A program made the position numbers and the translations under genes. From Candidatus Thorarchaeota archaeon (GTDB lineage Archaea > Asgardarchaeota > Thorarchaeia > Thorarchaeales > Thorarchaeaceae): DNA of 64,000 bases. The stretch covers positions 310,001 through 374,000 of the forward strand of contig SHMX01000004.1 in NCBI GenBank assembly GCA_008080745.1, in the 5' to 3' direction. Within the stretch, counting starts at the first letter, position 1, and every line of letters starts with the position of its first letter. A model generated the notes under the pieces. It searched no databases and was not told the DNA's origin. It worked only from the letters and a program-made list of their open reading frames with translations. Below, one piece after another: positions 42,739-51,656 of this stretch.

Positions 42739-45252
42739 TTGAAATTGGAGATATCTAAACAACTATTCTTTGGTCCGAATATTTATGTCAATTCTCCGGG
42801 GGTTCTATTTACCTTATCTGTAGATAACAGTGTATCGATTGATAATATCATTCTTGGCGAATCATTTGGCGATGCTTCATCCTTCAAAAGTGCACCTATT
42901 GACATATCTGGAATGAATATCCTTGATGGAATCATTAGTATCGTTTCATACTTTTTTGAAAAACAGAATCGACCTCTAGAATTTCTTACTATAAGTAGTG
43001 AAAAAGAAGAAAATACAGCATTCATAAAGTCGATTTTTCCTCAAGTGATAGGGCACGCTCTAGAATATGTGACCCAGATATTCAGCGACATCTCTTCAGG
43101 GACTACTATAACGGAGAAAGAATGGACTGAACAGTATAATCGTTTCTTTTTGCTCCATGGTGTAGGAATCAATACTAGGCTCATAGCAGATAAGGCACAC
43201 TCTCTAGGGATTCCTGTTCAATCAATACATAGATCCATGATTCAATTTGGTTATGGAAAAAACCGCAAACTTGTTTGGAGAGGCGTACCCGAAGAATCCA
43301 GTGTTCTGGCAGTTGACATAGCAACATACAAATCATCACTGAATAGAATCTTAGAAGATCTGGGATATTATATCCCTCGCAGCCATCTTTCTCTCGATTT
43401 GGAGGACGCAAAACAGATTGCTGATTTACTCGAGTATCCCGTTGTAGTAAAATCTTCTCAAGAACGATTTGGCCGTGGCACATTTGCAGATATTAGAAAC
43501 CCCAGTGAGCTAGAAGAAGCTTACAAGAATTGTAGTTCTTCTGAAGAACGAGTTATTATCCAAGAATTTGTTGGAGGAAATCTGTACCGACTAGTCGTAA
43601 TAGGAGAATCGGTCTTAGCTATTCAGAATAGTACCCCATCAATAACAGGTGATGGTGAACACACCATAAATGAACTAGTAGAGCGAGAAAATAATCGTCC
43701 GATAAGAGGTAATCTTGACGATGCTCCATTATCTAGGATTCCTATTGGACTTGATATGCAACTGACTCTTCAAAGACAGGGATATTCTCTTGATGATGTA
43801 TTAGAAGAGGGAGTTACGGTTCACCTTAGTAGTGTATCAACTGTTGATACTGGAGCAGGTAGTACAGATGTCACCCACAATCTTCATCCACTGAACGAAT
43901 TTCTAGCAAAAAGAATCTCTAAAGCTCTAGGATTATCTATAGCTGAGATTCACATTGTAAGTGATACAATATCTCAACCGTTAGTAGAGGGTCGGGGGAA
44001 GATAGTAGCTTTATCACCCCGAGTAGATCTGAGAACATATCATTATCCCTTAGATTCAGATCGCCCTGATATAGAAAAAATAATGATTGAGAGTTTCTTT
44101 GGGGACGAAGATCCATCAATTCCTCTGATTGCAATATCCGGAAGTCATGGAAAGACAATTGTTACCGCCATTCTAGACCATCTTCTTCGATTAACCGGGT
44201 ATTCAACGGGATTGGCGAACTCTGTTGGTTTGTATATTGATGGGTCGCAAGTTTCTAGAAATTCTGGAGCAAGCATTGATGGTCATAAAGCCATAATGAT
44301 AGATCCTAAGGTCGATTTTGCAATATTAGAACAAAGCTCCCTTGATTCAAAAAGAGAGGGATTAGCATTTCATCGGGCTAGCACTTCTGTTATTTTGAAT
44401 TCTTATGAACGAAGAGAGGTCTACCCTGAGCTTCATGAAGAGATACATCAAGGAAGAGTACTCCTACTTAGATCAACAAAGCCTGATGGATTTTGTGTGT
44501 TGAATGTTGCAATTCCCGAGTTTGACGAACTTGTTAAGGAATCGGCTGGTGAGATAGTACTCATAAGTTTAGACTCAGAACATCCCCGACTAAGGGATAT
44601 CCAGCAGGAGAAACACGTCATTGCTACAGTCATGGGCAAGATGCTTGTGTTGAAGGACAAGGGAAAGATAATACCTCTTGTGAATTATCAGAATGCACCT
44701 CTAACATTTGAGGGAATTGCCGAGTTCAATATTGAGAATCTATTAGCTGCTGCAGTCACAGCCTACGTTAATGGTGTGGAACCGAGCGATATTAGAAATG
44801 CACTACTCTCATTTTCTAATCGTCCAAAACAGTTACCAGGTGCTATGAACCAGTTGGAAATTGATAATAGAACCGTGTTCGTTGATTTAGCAACCAAACC
44901 GAGCAATATCACAATTGCGTCAAGATTTGTTGACCGATACAGAAGAAAAATGGATTTGGGAAATCTATATGGTCTTCTAAGATTGCCAGAGAGAACTGCT
45001 AGTAAAGATATAGAAAAAACACTGACCGAGGTGGCTACTCACTTCGAGAAGGCTCTGGTCTATGATGTGGAACACCCAGATATTATTGCTCAATGTGGAG
45101 GATGTTTTGATGTTGTTGACGATTTTAACGAAGGATTTCAATCTATCTGGTCATTTCTTGAAGATAACGATATTCTTCTCATTACGACAATAAAGCCAAA
45201 TGAAGTCTTAGAATACATCGATGAAATAAAGGAGAATATGAACAAGGAATGA
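42739..45252 (+). CDS. Second cyanophycin synthetase-like paralog with degenerate ATP-grasp and Mur-ligase motifs
   Basis: Collinear with the upstream gene (VVVKSSQERFGRGTFADI, AISGSHGKTIVTAIL, FEGIAEFNIENLLAAAVTAY) but ELNTAPG is replaced by VALSPRVD, ETARGGIL by EQSSLDSK and NVSEEHLG by NSYERREV. TTG start. Confidence 0.88.
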   Translation: MKLEISKQLFFGPNIYVNSPGVLFTLSVDNSVSIDNIILGESFGDASSFKSAPIDISGMNILDGIISIVSYFFEKQNRPLEFLTISSEKEENTAFIKSIFPQVIGHALEYVTQIFSDISSGTTITEKEWTEQYNRFFLLHGVGINTRLIADKAHSLGIPVQSIHRSMIQFGYGKNRKLVWRGVPEESSVLAVDIATYKSSLNRILEDLGYYIPRSHLSLDLEDAKQIADLLEYPVVVKSSQERFGRGTFADIRNPSELEEAYKNCSSSEERVIIQEFVGGNLYRLVVIGESVLAIQNSTPSITGDGEHTINELVERENNRPIRGNLDDAPLSRIPIGLDMQLTLQRQGYSLDDVLEEGVTVHLSSVSTVDTGAGSTDVTHNLHPLNEFLAKRISKALGLSIAEIHIVSDTISQPLVEGRGKIVALSPRVDLRTYHYPLDSDRPDIEKIMIESFFGDEDPSIPLIAISGSHGKTIVTAILDHLLRLTGYSTGLANSVGLYIDGSQVSRNSGASIDGHKAIMIDPKVDFAILEQSSLDSKREGLAFHRASTSVILNSYERREVYPELHEEIHQGRVLLLRSTKPDGFCVLNVAIPEFDELVKESAGEIVLISLDSEHPRLRDIQQEKHVIATVMGKMLVLKDKGKIIPLVNYQNAPLTFEGIAEFNIENLLAAAVTAYVNGVEPSDIRNALLSFSNRPKQLPGAMNQLEIDNRTVFVDLATKPSNITIASRFVDRYRRKMDLGNLYGLLRLPERTASKDIEKTLTEVATHFEKALVYDVEHPDIIAQCGGCFDVVDDFNEGFQSIWSFLEDNDILLITTIKPNEVLEYIDEIKENMNKE

Positions 45253-46064
45253 AGACCCGTTTTGTATTAATTGGCGGAAATGAAGATCACTATCCAGAAG
45301 AACCGTTATTTCTTGCAATATCTGAGAATCTAGATTATAACGCGACTCTGCTCATTGTTCCAACAGCTAGTGGTTATCCGGAATCGACATCTAAAACGTA
45401 TAGACTGCTCTTTCGGAATATGGGCTTTAGTGACGTTCAAATCTTGGATGTGTTGAACCGAGATGATAGTTATTCTCAAAAGAACATCCGCAAAGTGGAG
45501 GAATGTGATGCCATATTCTTTGTAGGTGGGGATCAATCTCGTCTTACAAGAAATGTGCGTGGTACAGACCTACATACTGTCTTTCGTGAACGAATTCAAG
45601 ATGGTATTATTGTAGGAGGCACCAGTGCGGGTGCAATGGCATTGAGTGAAAAGATGATTGCGGGAGGAAGCCCTGGACATGCCCTGAGAAAGGGGGAAGT
45701 GAATCTCTCTGAAGGTCTGGGAATTCTTCCACATCTCGTTATTGATACACACATGATAACTCGAAATCGATATTGGCGACTTGTCCATGCTTTGGCTGAA
45801 TATCCAGATAAGATTGGAATAGGAATATCTAATGATACAGGTGTAATGATCGAGGATACCACATTGACAACTCTAGGAACTGATCTCGTTGCGATTCTAC
45901 GAGGTGATAAGATTGTCTTCAATAATTCTCCTAAGATAGACGAATCAGAGCGAATTGGAGTTGGTCCCCTTAATTGTACAATCTTACCCGCAGGCTATTC
46001 CTATAGTCTTGACACTCAAGAGATACAAGAAGCAGACCTGACATTTCCATATACTCACAAATAA
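45249..46064 (+). CDS. Cyanophycinase-like S51 peptidase
   Basis: LIGGNED, FFVGGDQSRLTR, GGTSAGAMALSE (nucleophile Ser), IDTHMITRNRYWRLVHAL. ATGA overlap with the upstream gene. Confidence 0.92.
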   Translation: MKTRFVLIGGNEDHYPEEPLFLAISENLDYNATLLIVPTASGYPESTSKTYRLLFRNMGFSDVQILDVLNRDDSYSQKNIRKVEECDAIFFVGGDQSRLTRNVRGTDLHTVFRERIQDGIIVGGTSAGAMALSEKMIAGGSPGHALRKGEVNLSEGLGILPHLVIDTHMITRNRYWRLVHALAEYPDKIGIGISNDTGVMIEDTTLTTLGTDLVAILRGDKIVFNNSPKIDESERIGVGPLNCTILPAGYSYSLDTQEIQEADLTFPYTHK

Positions 46065-46071
46065 TCACGAG

Positions 46072-48141
46072 TTGGTAAAAATGACTATTTACAAGATGGC
46101 ACTCGAAGAATTCAATCCTACTATCGCCAAGGATATAATTCGAAGACTCTCAATGATTCATAGACCTCAATTTTCGTCCAGCTATTCAGATGCGGTGACA
46201 GAAGTCGAAAAATTTCTTAAAGAATATGATATTGACTATCAAATCAAGAAATTTCCAGCAGACCGTAGAACGAAATTCAACAACTTTCCCTCTTCTCCTT
46301 TATGGGTTCCTAAAAGTGGCTTTTTGGAGATTATCGATCCCGATGTTTCGGAAATAGGTCTCAAATCTCTATTACCAAATAAACGCCTTGCAAGTTTTAG
46401 AGAAGTCCCCTTGTCTATTATACAGCGGAGTATTCCAACTCCTTCAGGCTCTGTAGAATGTGAGTTGGTTGATATTGGTCGTGGATATTCTGATAGAGAT
46501 TATGAGCATATAGATGTGGAAGGAAAAGTTGTTTTAACTTCATCAAATCCAGATAGAATTAGAAAACTTGCAGTTCACAAATATGGAGCCGTCGGTATTG
46601 TTACTGATAGAAGAGAAAGTTTTCCTCTTCAAGAAGAACCTGCACTTAGTAACTATAGACTTTATTCTAGTTTCTGGTGGTATGACGAAGACCCCAGCGC
46701 ATTTGGATTTGTTATCACTCCCTTTCATGGAGATCGACTTAGAAATTATTTGAAGAATAATCAAATCTTTGTTCGTGCCCAGATTGACGCTGAATTTCGA
46801 GATGGAGAGTTTGAGGTCGTTGTAGCGGAGATTAAAGGAAAAACAGACCAAGAAGTCATTGTCACCTCTCATCTAGATCATCCAAAACCCAGTTCTGTTG
46901 ACAATGCTGCAGGGGTTGCTACTTCATTGGAACTAGCTAGGACTCTGAAAGCTCTCATTGATAATGGATCTCTTAACACGCCTATTAGGACGATTAAGTT
47001 CGTTTTTATGAATGAATTCACTGGTTCTTCAGCGTATATTCGAGATAGAATGAATGATGGGTCCCTTGAAAGAATTGTAGGCGGAATTAACATTGATATG
47101 GTGGGTAATGACCAAGAACGTACTGGTGGGTCTTTTCTCGTAGTGCTACCCTCTCTAGCGAATTATTCATACATAGGCCCTGTTGCTAGTTGGCTCTTCT
47201 CCTATTTAATCGGGCATGAGCCAGACTTCGCAGGAAGTCAAGATGTTGCTGACTTCAAGTGGCAGATTGTTCCATTCAGTGGCGGCAGTGATTATTACAT
47301 CTACAATGCTCCCAGTATTGATGTACCTATGATTGGAGTAACAAGCTGGCCTTATACTTACTATCACACCGATAATGACCTACCAGAGATGATATCGGAA
47401 AAAATGATTAAGAAGTACGGTGTATTTGCATCAAGTCTTATCTATCTACTTAGTGATCTCGATGAGCTCTCTGTACCCTGGCTTATTGATATGATAATAT
47501 CCGAATTCGGAAAGAAGGTCGATCTGATAAGTCAAAATCTTCTAACAACAATAGTTACATCTCGAGGAATTCGCATCGGAAAAGGAAAGAAATCTCTAAT
47601 TCAGAGTCAAGATTGGGCATACAATCGCATGATACTACTACGGGAGTCTTATCATGAAGCAATTCTCTCCATTAGACGATTAGTTCCCGATGTATCAGAT
47701 AATTTGATTTGGGACGCTTTTGAAGAGATGAACGATTCTATCAAGATTGAGAAGGAACGATTAGAACGAATTTTTGAGCAATGGGATATCCCTCAGTCTC
47801 GAGAGGAGAAACATGAGGATATGGCAAATCTAATTCCTATTAGAGAGGTTGGTGTGGGTCCAATTGACAGAAGCTATTTCTATTCGGAACTATCATACGA
47901 AGAAGAACGGGAGATTCGAAGAATAGTAGGAGACCTAAGTGTTACTACACTTCCAGTGTTTACACTCATCGATTTCTGGATTGATGGTAGAAACAGTGCA
48001 AAGAAGATTGCTGATAATGTCTATGCTGAAACAGGTTTTAATCTGGATGAAGTTGTCTATAAGCTTCTCGGATTTCTTGAAAAACATAATCTCATTCGAT
48101 TTGGGAAAAATGAAGATACTCAAAGTGAGAAATCTCATTAG
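46072..48141 (+). CDS. M28-family-like zinc aminopeptidase
   Basis: VIVTSHLDHPKPSSVDNAAGVATSLELAR, FVFMNEFTGSSAYI, GGINIDMVGND, PYTYYHTDNDLPEMI: zinc-ligand pattern of M28. Start TTG 46072 or ATG 46081. Confidence 0.85.
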   Translation: MVKMTIYKMALEEFNPTIAKDIIRRLSMIHRPQFSSSYSDAVTEVEKFLKEYDIDYQIKKFPADRRTKFNNFPSSPLWVPKSGFLEIIDPDVSEIGLKSLLPNKRLASFREVPLSIIQRSIPTPSGSVECELVDIGRGYSDRDYEHIDVEGKVVLTSSNPDRIRKLAVHKYGAVGIVTDRRESFPLQEEPALSNYRLYSSFWWYDEDPSAFGFVITPFHGDRLRNYLKNNQIFVRAQIDAEFRDGEFEVVVAEIKGKTDQEVIVTSHLDHPKPSSVDNAAGVATSLELARTLKALIDNGSLNTPIRTIKFVFMNEFTGSSAYIRDRMNDGSLERIVGGINIDMVGNDQERTGGSFLVVLPSLANYSYIGPVASWLFSYLIGHEPDFAGSQDVADFKWQIVPFSGGSDYYIYNAPSIDVPMIGVTSWPYTYYHTDNDLPEMISEKMIKKYGVFASSLIYLLSDLDELSVPWLIDMIISEFGKKVDLISQNLLTTIVTSRGIRIGKGKKSLIQSQDWAYNRMILLRESYHEAILSIRRLVPDVSDNLIWDAFEEMNDSIKIEKERLERIFEQWDIPQSREEKHEDMANLIPIREVGVGPIDRSYFYSELSYEEEREIRRIVGDLSVTTLPVFTLIDFWIDGRNSAKKIADNVYAETGFNLDEVVYKLLGFLEKHNLIRFGKNEDTQSEKSH

Positions 48142-48208
48142 GAGTCAAATTTGATACGGTGACAGGATTTTTGGGTTGGATATTTCATGAAGACGGGAAT
48201 CGGTAATA

Positions 48209-48538
48209 TTATTCCTGCAAATTATCTGATTCTTCATCAACCCTGAGAACCAGAGGTCTTGCTTCTAGTATTGATTGAACAATTTTACTACGTCCACTCT
48301 GGAGAAATCTCCAAATAGTTCCTCTAGATACGCCCATTATCTGGCCAGCTTGTTCCTGATACATACCATCATAATCTACCAACTTTATCGCTTCGAATTC
48401 TGCAGCATCAAGAAATATCTGTTCTCCTTCACTAGAAGGTTCAGGTATCATCTTTCGAGCTTCAGGTATTGTGCTGATCTCGGGTTGAATTGGTAATCTC
48501 CCACGTCTTCCTCGTCGTCGTCGTCTCATTTTTCTCAC
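48209..48538 (-). CDS. UPF0251/DUF134-type HTH DNA-binding protein
   Basis: RRRRRGRRGRLPIQPEI..., LDAAEFEAIKLVDYDGMYQEQAGQIMGVSRGTIWRFLQSGRSKIVQSI. Confidence 0.85.
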   Translation of the reverse strand: MRKMRRRRRGRRGRLPIQPEISTIPEARKMIPEPSSEGEQIFLDAAEFEAIKLVDYDGMYQEQAGQIMGVSRGTIWRFLQSGRSKIVQSILEARPLVLRVDEESDNLQE

Positions 48539-48619
48539 TCTTCAATTGTGTGTAATATATATTTTAGTTGCTCTAGCACCATCATTCGTTATATTTTTGA
48601 ATAACCTTTATATACACTG

Positions 48620-48646
48620 TTAACTATATTATAGTTAATTAACTAT
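48620..48646. promoter_or_regulatory. Palindromic operator-like element
   Basis: GTTAACTATATTATAGTTAATTAACTA between divergent genes 48538(-) and 48645(+). Confidence 0.45.
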
Positions 48647-48869
48647 GTTTAACGGTCGAAATGTTATGAATATCCCTCGGTTAAAGCACATGTTGAAATC
48701 GTTGTCCAAGAAACAGAATCTGCGAACAAAACTTCTGAGGTCTATTGGAAAGAAGAATATTGATTCTGAAGACCGATTCTATCTCTCTGATTGTGCTAAA
48801 TCAATGCAATTCGAAAAACACACCGATTTCTTGAATGAATCTGGCTACAATTGTGGCATCGCGCATTAA
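48645..48869 (+). CDS. Small hypothetical protein
   Basis: 74-aa ORF in the divergent position to the UPF0251 gene; no recognised domain. Confidence 0.4.
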   Translation: MFNGRNVMNIPRLKHMLKSLSKKQNLRTKLLRSIGKKNIDSEDRFYLSDCAKSMQFEKHTDFLNESGYNCGIAH

Positions 48870-48941
48870 TAATGATCAACCGCTTCAGTTATTATTTGAT
48901 AACATAATTATGGACCATTTACAAAATTTTATATTCGTTCA

Positions 48942-48973
48942 TATGCACAGTATTATTATCGTGCGTATGCACA
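48942..48973. promoter_or_regulatory. TATGCACA direct repeat / near-palindrome upstream of the DUF5320-like gene
   Basis: TATGCACA at 48942-48949 and 48966-48973; GTGCGTATGCAC at 48961-48972 is nearly palindromic. Confidence 0.4.
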
Positions 48974-48988
48974 TAATGAGATGATCTA

Positions 48989-49270
48989 ATGAGATACGGA
49001 AGACGCGGAAGAGGCGGTGGATATGGTCGAGGAGCATATCCCGGAAACGGTCCGTTCAGTCATTTGCCACCATGGGAGCGACCTGGTTGGATTTATGGAC
49101 GCGGTGCTTGTTGGACTATGGGTTATTGGAACGAAGATGGTACACCTATGCCAACGGAGAATATTGATAGTCTCAAACGGCAACGGGATCTCCTTCAAAC
49201 TCAACTTGAAACCATGAAGCAAGAGCTTGAACGAATAGAAAATCGTATGAAAGAACTAGAATCCCAGTGA
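48989..49270 (+). CDS. DUF5320-like small Gly/Arg-rich coiled-coil protein
   Basis: MRYGRRGRGGGYGRGAYPGNGPFSHLPPWERPGW...LKRQRDLLQTQLETMKQELERIENRMKELE. Confidence 0.75.
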   Translation: MRYGRRGRGGGYGRGAYPGNGPFSHLPPWERPGWIYGRGACWTMGYWNEDGTPMPTENIDSLKRQRDLLQTQLETMKQELERIENRMKELESQ

Positions 49271-49300
49271 AGGAATTACCTTCATTGGTTATTCTATTTT
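49268..49300 (+). terminator. Hairpin terminator
   Basis: TGAAGG-AATTA-CCTTCA then T-rich tract. Confidence 0.45.
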
Positions 49301-49430
49301 ATTTTGTAAAAATATCTTCACACAATTAGAGTGGTTTTGAATATCAATTCTCATCTTTATTTCTAAAAGCCTATTAGGAATGATTTATTGACAATGAATA
49401 AAACATTCATGATTCATTGGAGATTTGTAA

Positions 49431-49655
49431 ATGAGTTCACACATTTTACTAAATCAAGTGGATAGACTCATCAATTCCGGTGCTGTAAGGATTTTCATTC
49501 CAATAAGCGTCCTCAACCAAATTGATGACAATGTCCGTGATGCAATTTCTCGTGTCTGCAAAGGTAATGATATAGAATTACAATTGACCACAAGCGATCG
49601 AGTAAAAGGTTTGGTCCATATGCCTGATGGTGAAAAAGTAATGATTGAGCTGTAA
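49431..49655 (+). CDS. Small hypothetical protein
   Basis: 74-aa ORF with plausible codon use; no recognised motif. Confidence 0.45.
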   Translation: MSSHILLNQVDRLINSGAVRIFIPISVLNQIDDNVRDAISRVCKGNDIELQLTTSDRVKGLVHMPDGEKVMIEL

Positions 49656-49679
49656 CGACCTAAACAAATTCATTGATTT

Positions 49680-50039
49680 TTAAGGACTCCGTGATTCATT
49701 AAGATATTCAATGTACTCTATCCCCCATTTATGAATGGAGTCGAGAACTTTTTTCAATGTCTTTCCGATTTCTGTAAGTGAATATTCAACTCGTGGGGGG
49801 ACTTCTTTGTATACTTCACGTGTCACAATCCCATCTGTTTCTAGTTCGCGTAAATGCTTGGTAAACATTCGTCGTGTAACGAATGGCATCTTTTTGTGAA
49901 GCTCCCCCGATCTATGTGTCCCATTCATGAGGTGATAGATTATCAGTGGTTTCCATTTTCCTCCAATAACTTTGAGGGTCACCTCAACAGGGGGACCATG
50001 TTCACCAAATTTACGGAGTTCTCTCTTAGAACTAGCCAT
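49680..50039 (-). CDS. HxlR-family winged-helix transcriptional regulator
   Basis: LKVIGGKWKPLIIYHLMNGTHRSGELHKKMPFVTRRMFTKHLRELETDGIVTREVYKEVPPRVEYSLTEIGKTL. Confidence 0.93.
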   Translation of the reverse strand: MASSKRELRKFGEHGPPVEVTLKVIGGKWKPLIIYHLMNGTHRSGELHKKMPFVTRRMFTKHLRELETDGIVTREVYKEVPPRVEYSLTEIGKTLKKVLDSIHKWGIEYIEYLNESRSP

Positions 50040-50162
50040 ATAATCACTCTCTTGATAGTATCAGGTTTGTTCCTATGTTACTTCCTTGATAGTACTTCCC
50101 TAAATACTCCTACTACTAGGATTAGTTTAGATAATGCCGATTCATTTGAAGTGATTATTGAT

Positions 50163-51038
50163 ATGAAATCTAAATCTGAAGTCCTAATCATAGGAGCTCC
50201 TGGCAATGTTGGTAGTTATGTTGTTGATTATGCGTTAGCCCAAAAAATGAAATTACGTATTGCTGCATATGATTTTAATGATGCTAAAGAGTCCTTCAAA
50301 GATGATGTAGATATCTGTTTTTTTGATTTTTTTGATCAATCAACATATGAATCAGCTTTCTCAGGAATTAAACAAGCTTTCATTATTCGACCTCCTCAGA
50401 TTGTTGACACAAAGGAGGGGATGATTCCCGCACTTCAATTTGCTGAAGAAGTCGGAGTGGAGCATATGGTATTTCTATCACTGTCCGGCATTAATCGTAG
50501 AATGCCTCACTACTATGTGGAACAGTTTTTGAAGAGGAGCTCAATGCGATACACCTTTTTACGAGCTGGATTCTTCATGCAAAACTTTTCCACTCGATTC
50601 TTACAAGATATTCGTGATCGTGACGAGATTTTTGTTCCTGCTGGAAAGGGGAGTATATCTCTCATAGATACGCGTGATATAGCTTCTGTTGCAGTTTATG
50701 CACTTACGAACCAAGCAAAAGAAAACCGAATATACGAACTTACAGGTAATGTTTCGCTCAATTATTACGATATCGCGAATGTATTTACTAAAATTCTGGG
50801 GAGAGATATTGTTTATCCGAAGCCATCTCCTAAAGACTTCAAAAAGAAACGATTAATGCTTGGGTGGCATCCTGAAATGATTGAGGTATTGGATATGTTA
50901 TTTAGAATGGTTAGATGGAGATTAGCTGGAAAAACATCAGATAATCTTGAGAAATTATTGAACCGAGAACCCATTACATTGGAAAAATTTGTTGAGGATC
51001 ATAAGTATCTATGGATGAAGAATACGGGAGGAGTATGA
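50163..51038 (+). CDS. NmrA-like NAD(P)-binding protein
   Basis: MKSKSEVLIIGAPGNVGSYVVDYALA, GVEHMVFLSLSGINR, FLRAGFFMQNF; ORF track start 49854 overlaps the HxlR gene, internal ATG 50163 preferred. Confidence 0.85.
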   Translation: MKSKSEVLIIGAPGNVGSYVVDYALAQKMKLRIAAYDFNDAKESFKDDVDICFFDFFDQSTYESAFSGIKQAFIIRPPQIVDTKEGMIPALQFAEEVGVEHMVFLSLSGINRRMPHYYVEQFLKRSSMRYTFLRAGFFMQNFSTRFLQDIRDRDEIFVPAGKGSISLIDTRDIASVAVYALTNQAKENRIYELTGNVSLNYYDIANVFTKILGRDIVYPKPSPKDFKKKRLMLGWHPEMIEVLDMLFRMVRWRLAGKTSDNLEKLLNREPITLEKFVEDHKYLWMKNTGGV

Positions 51039-51039
51039 T

Positions 51040-51471
51040 ATGATCATTTTCGGTTCGACTAGCCCGATACTGGTTGATATCAATCTGTTTATCCAAGTGG
51101 GATTAATTACAATGTTATTATTTGGAATCTACAAAAGGAAACCCTTCCTGTTTCATGGAAAAGTAATGGCGATTTCAACATTAGTGAATCTCATTACAAT
51201 TATTGGTGTGATGATTCCTTCACTTATTGTCAATTGGAATTCCTTTTTCTCTCTTCCAACGCCCCCTGGTCCAAGTATAATTCTGATACATAGCTTGGTG
51301 GGACTTATTGCAATTGCATTTGCAATCCTCTTTACATCACGTTTCTTGCTAGCTCTGAAGAACTCGGAACCACTATTATGTGGCAAACGCAGGACAATGT
51401 GGGTTACTGCAATTCTATGGCTTTACTCCTTTGGTGGTGGACTAGCGTTCTATATCTTCTATTATCTCTAG
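51040..51471 (+). CDS. DUF420-like four-TM membrane protein
   Basis: 143 aa, hydrophobic segments; FLFHGKVMAISTLVNLI, IHSLVGLIAIAFAILFTSRF. Confidence 0.55.
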   Translation: MIIFGSTSPILVDINLFIQVGLITMLLFGIYKRKPFLFHGKVMAISTLVNLITIIGVMIPSLIVNWNSFFSLPTPPGPSIILIHSLVGLIAIAFAILFTSRFLLALKNSEPLLCGKRRTMWVTAILWLYSFGGGLAFYIFYYL

Positions 51472-51656
51472 TAATGACTATCCAATTATGAACGAATATA
51501 CCCGTACGAATCATAAAATTTGTACACCTTCAATATCGCACTTTATCTCTGATTCTTAGTAGATACTCGACCCAAAAACAAATCTGTTTGTTTTCTTAGA
51601 TTCCTCCACATCTAAAACCATAAAAATAACTATTGTTAATTATTATTGTGATATGA

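Noticed and set aside
49854-50162. N-terminal extension of the NmrA-like ORF
   Set aside because: It overlaps the HxlR gene antisense and its promoter. The Rossmann start MKSKSEVLIIGAPGNVG at 50163 is a better start.
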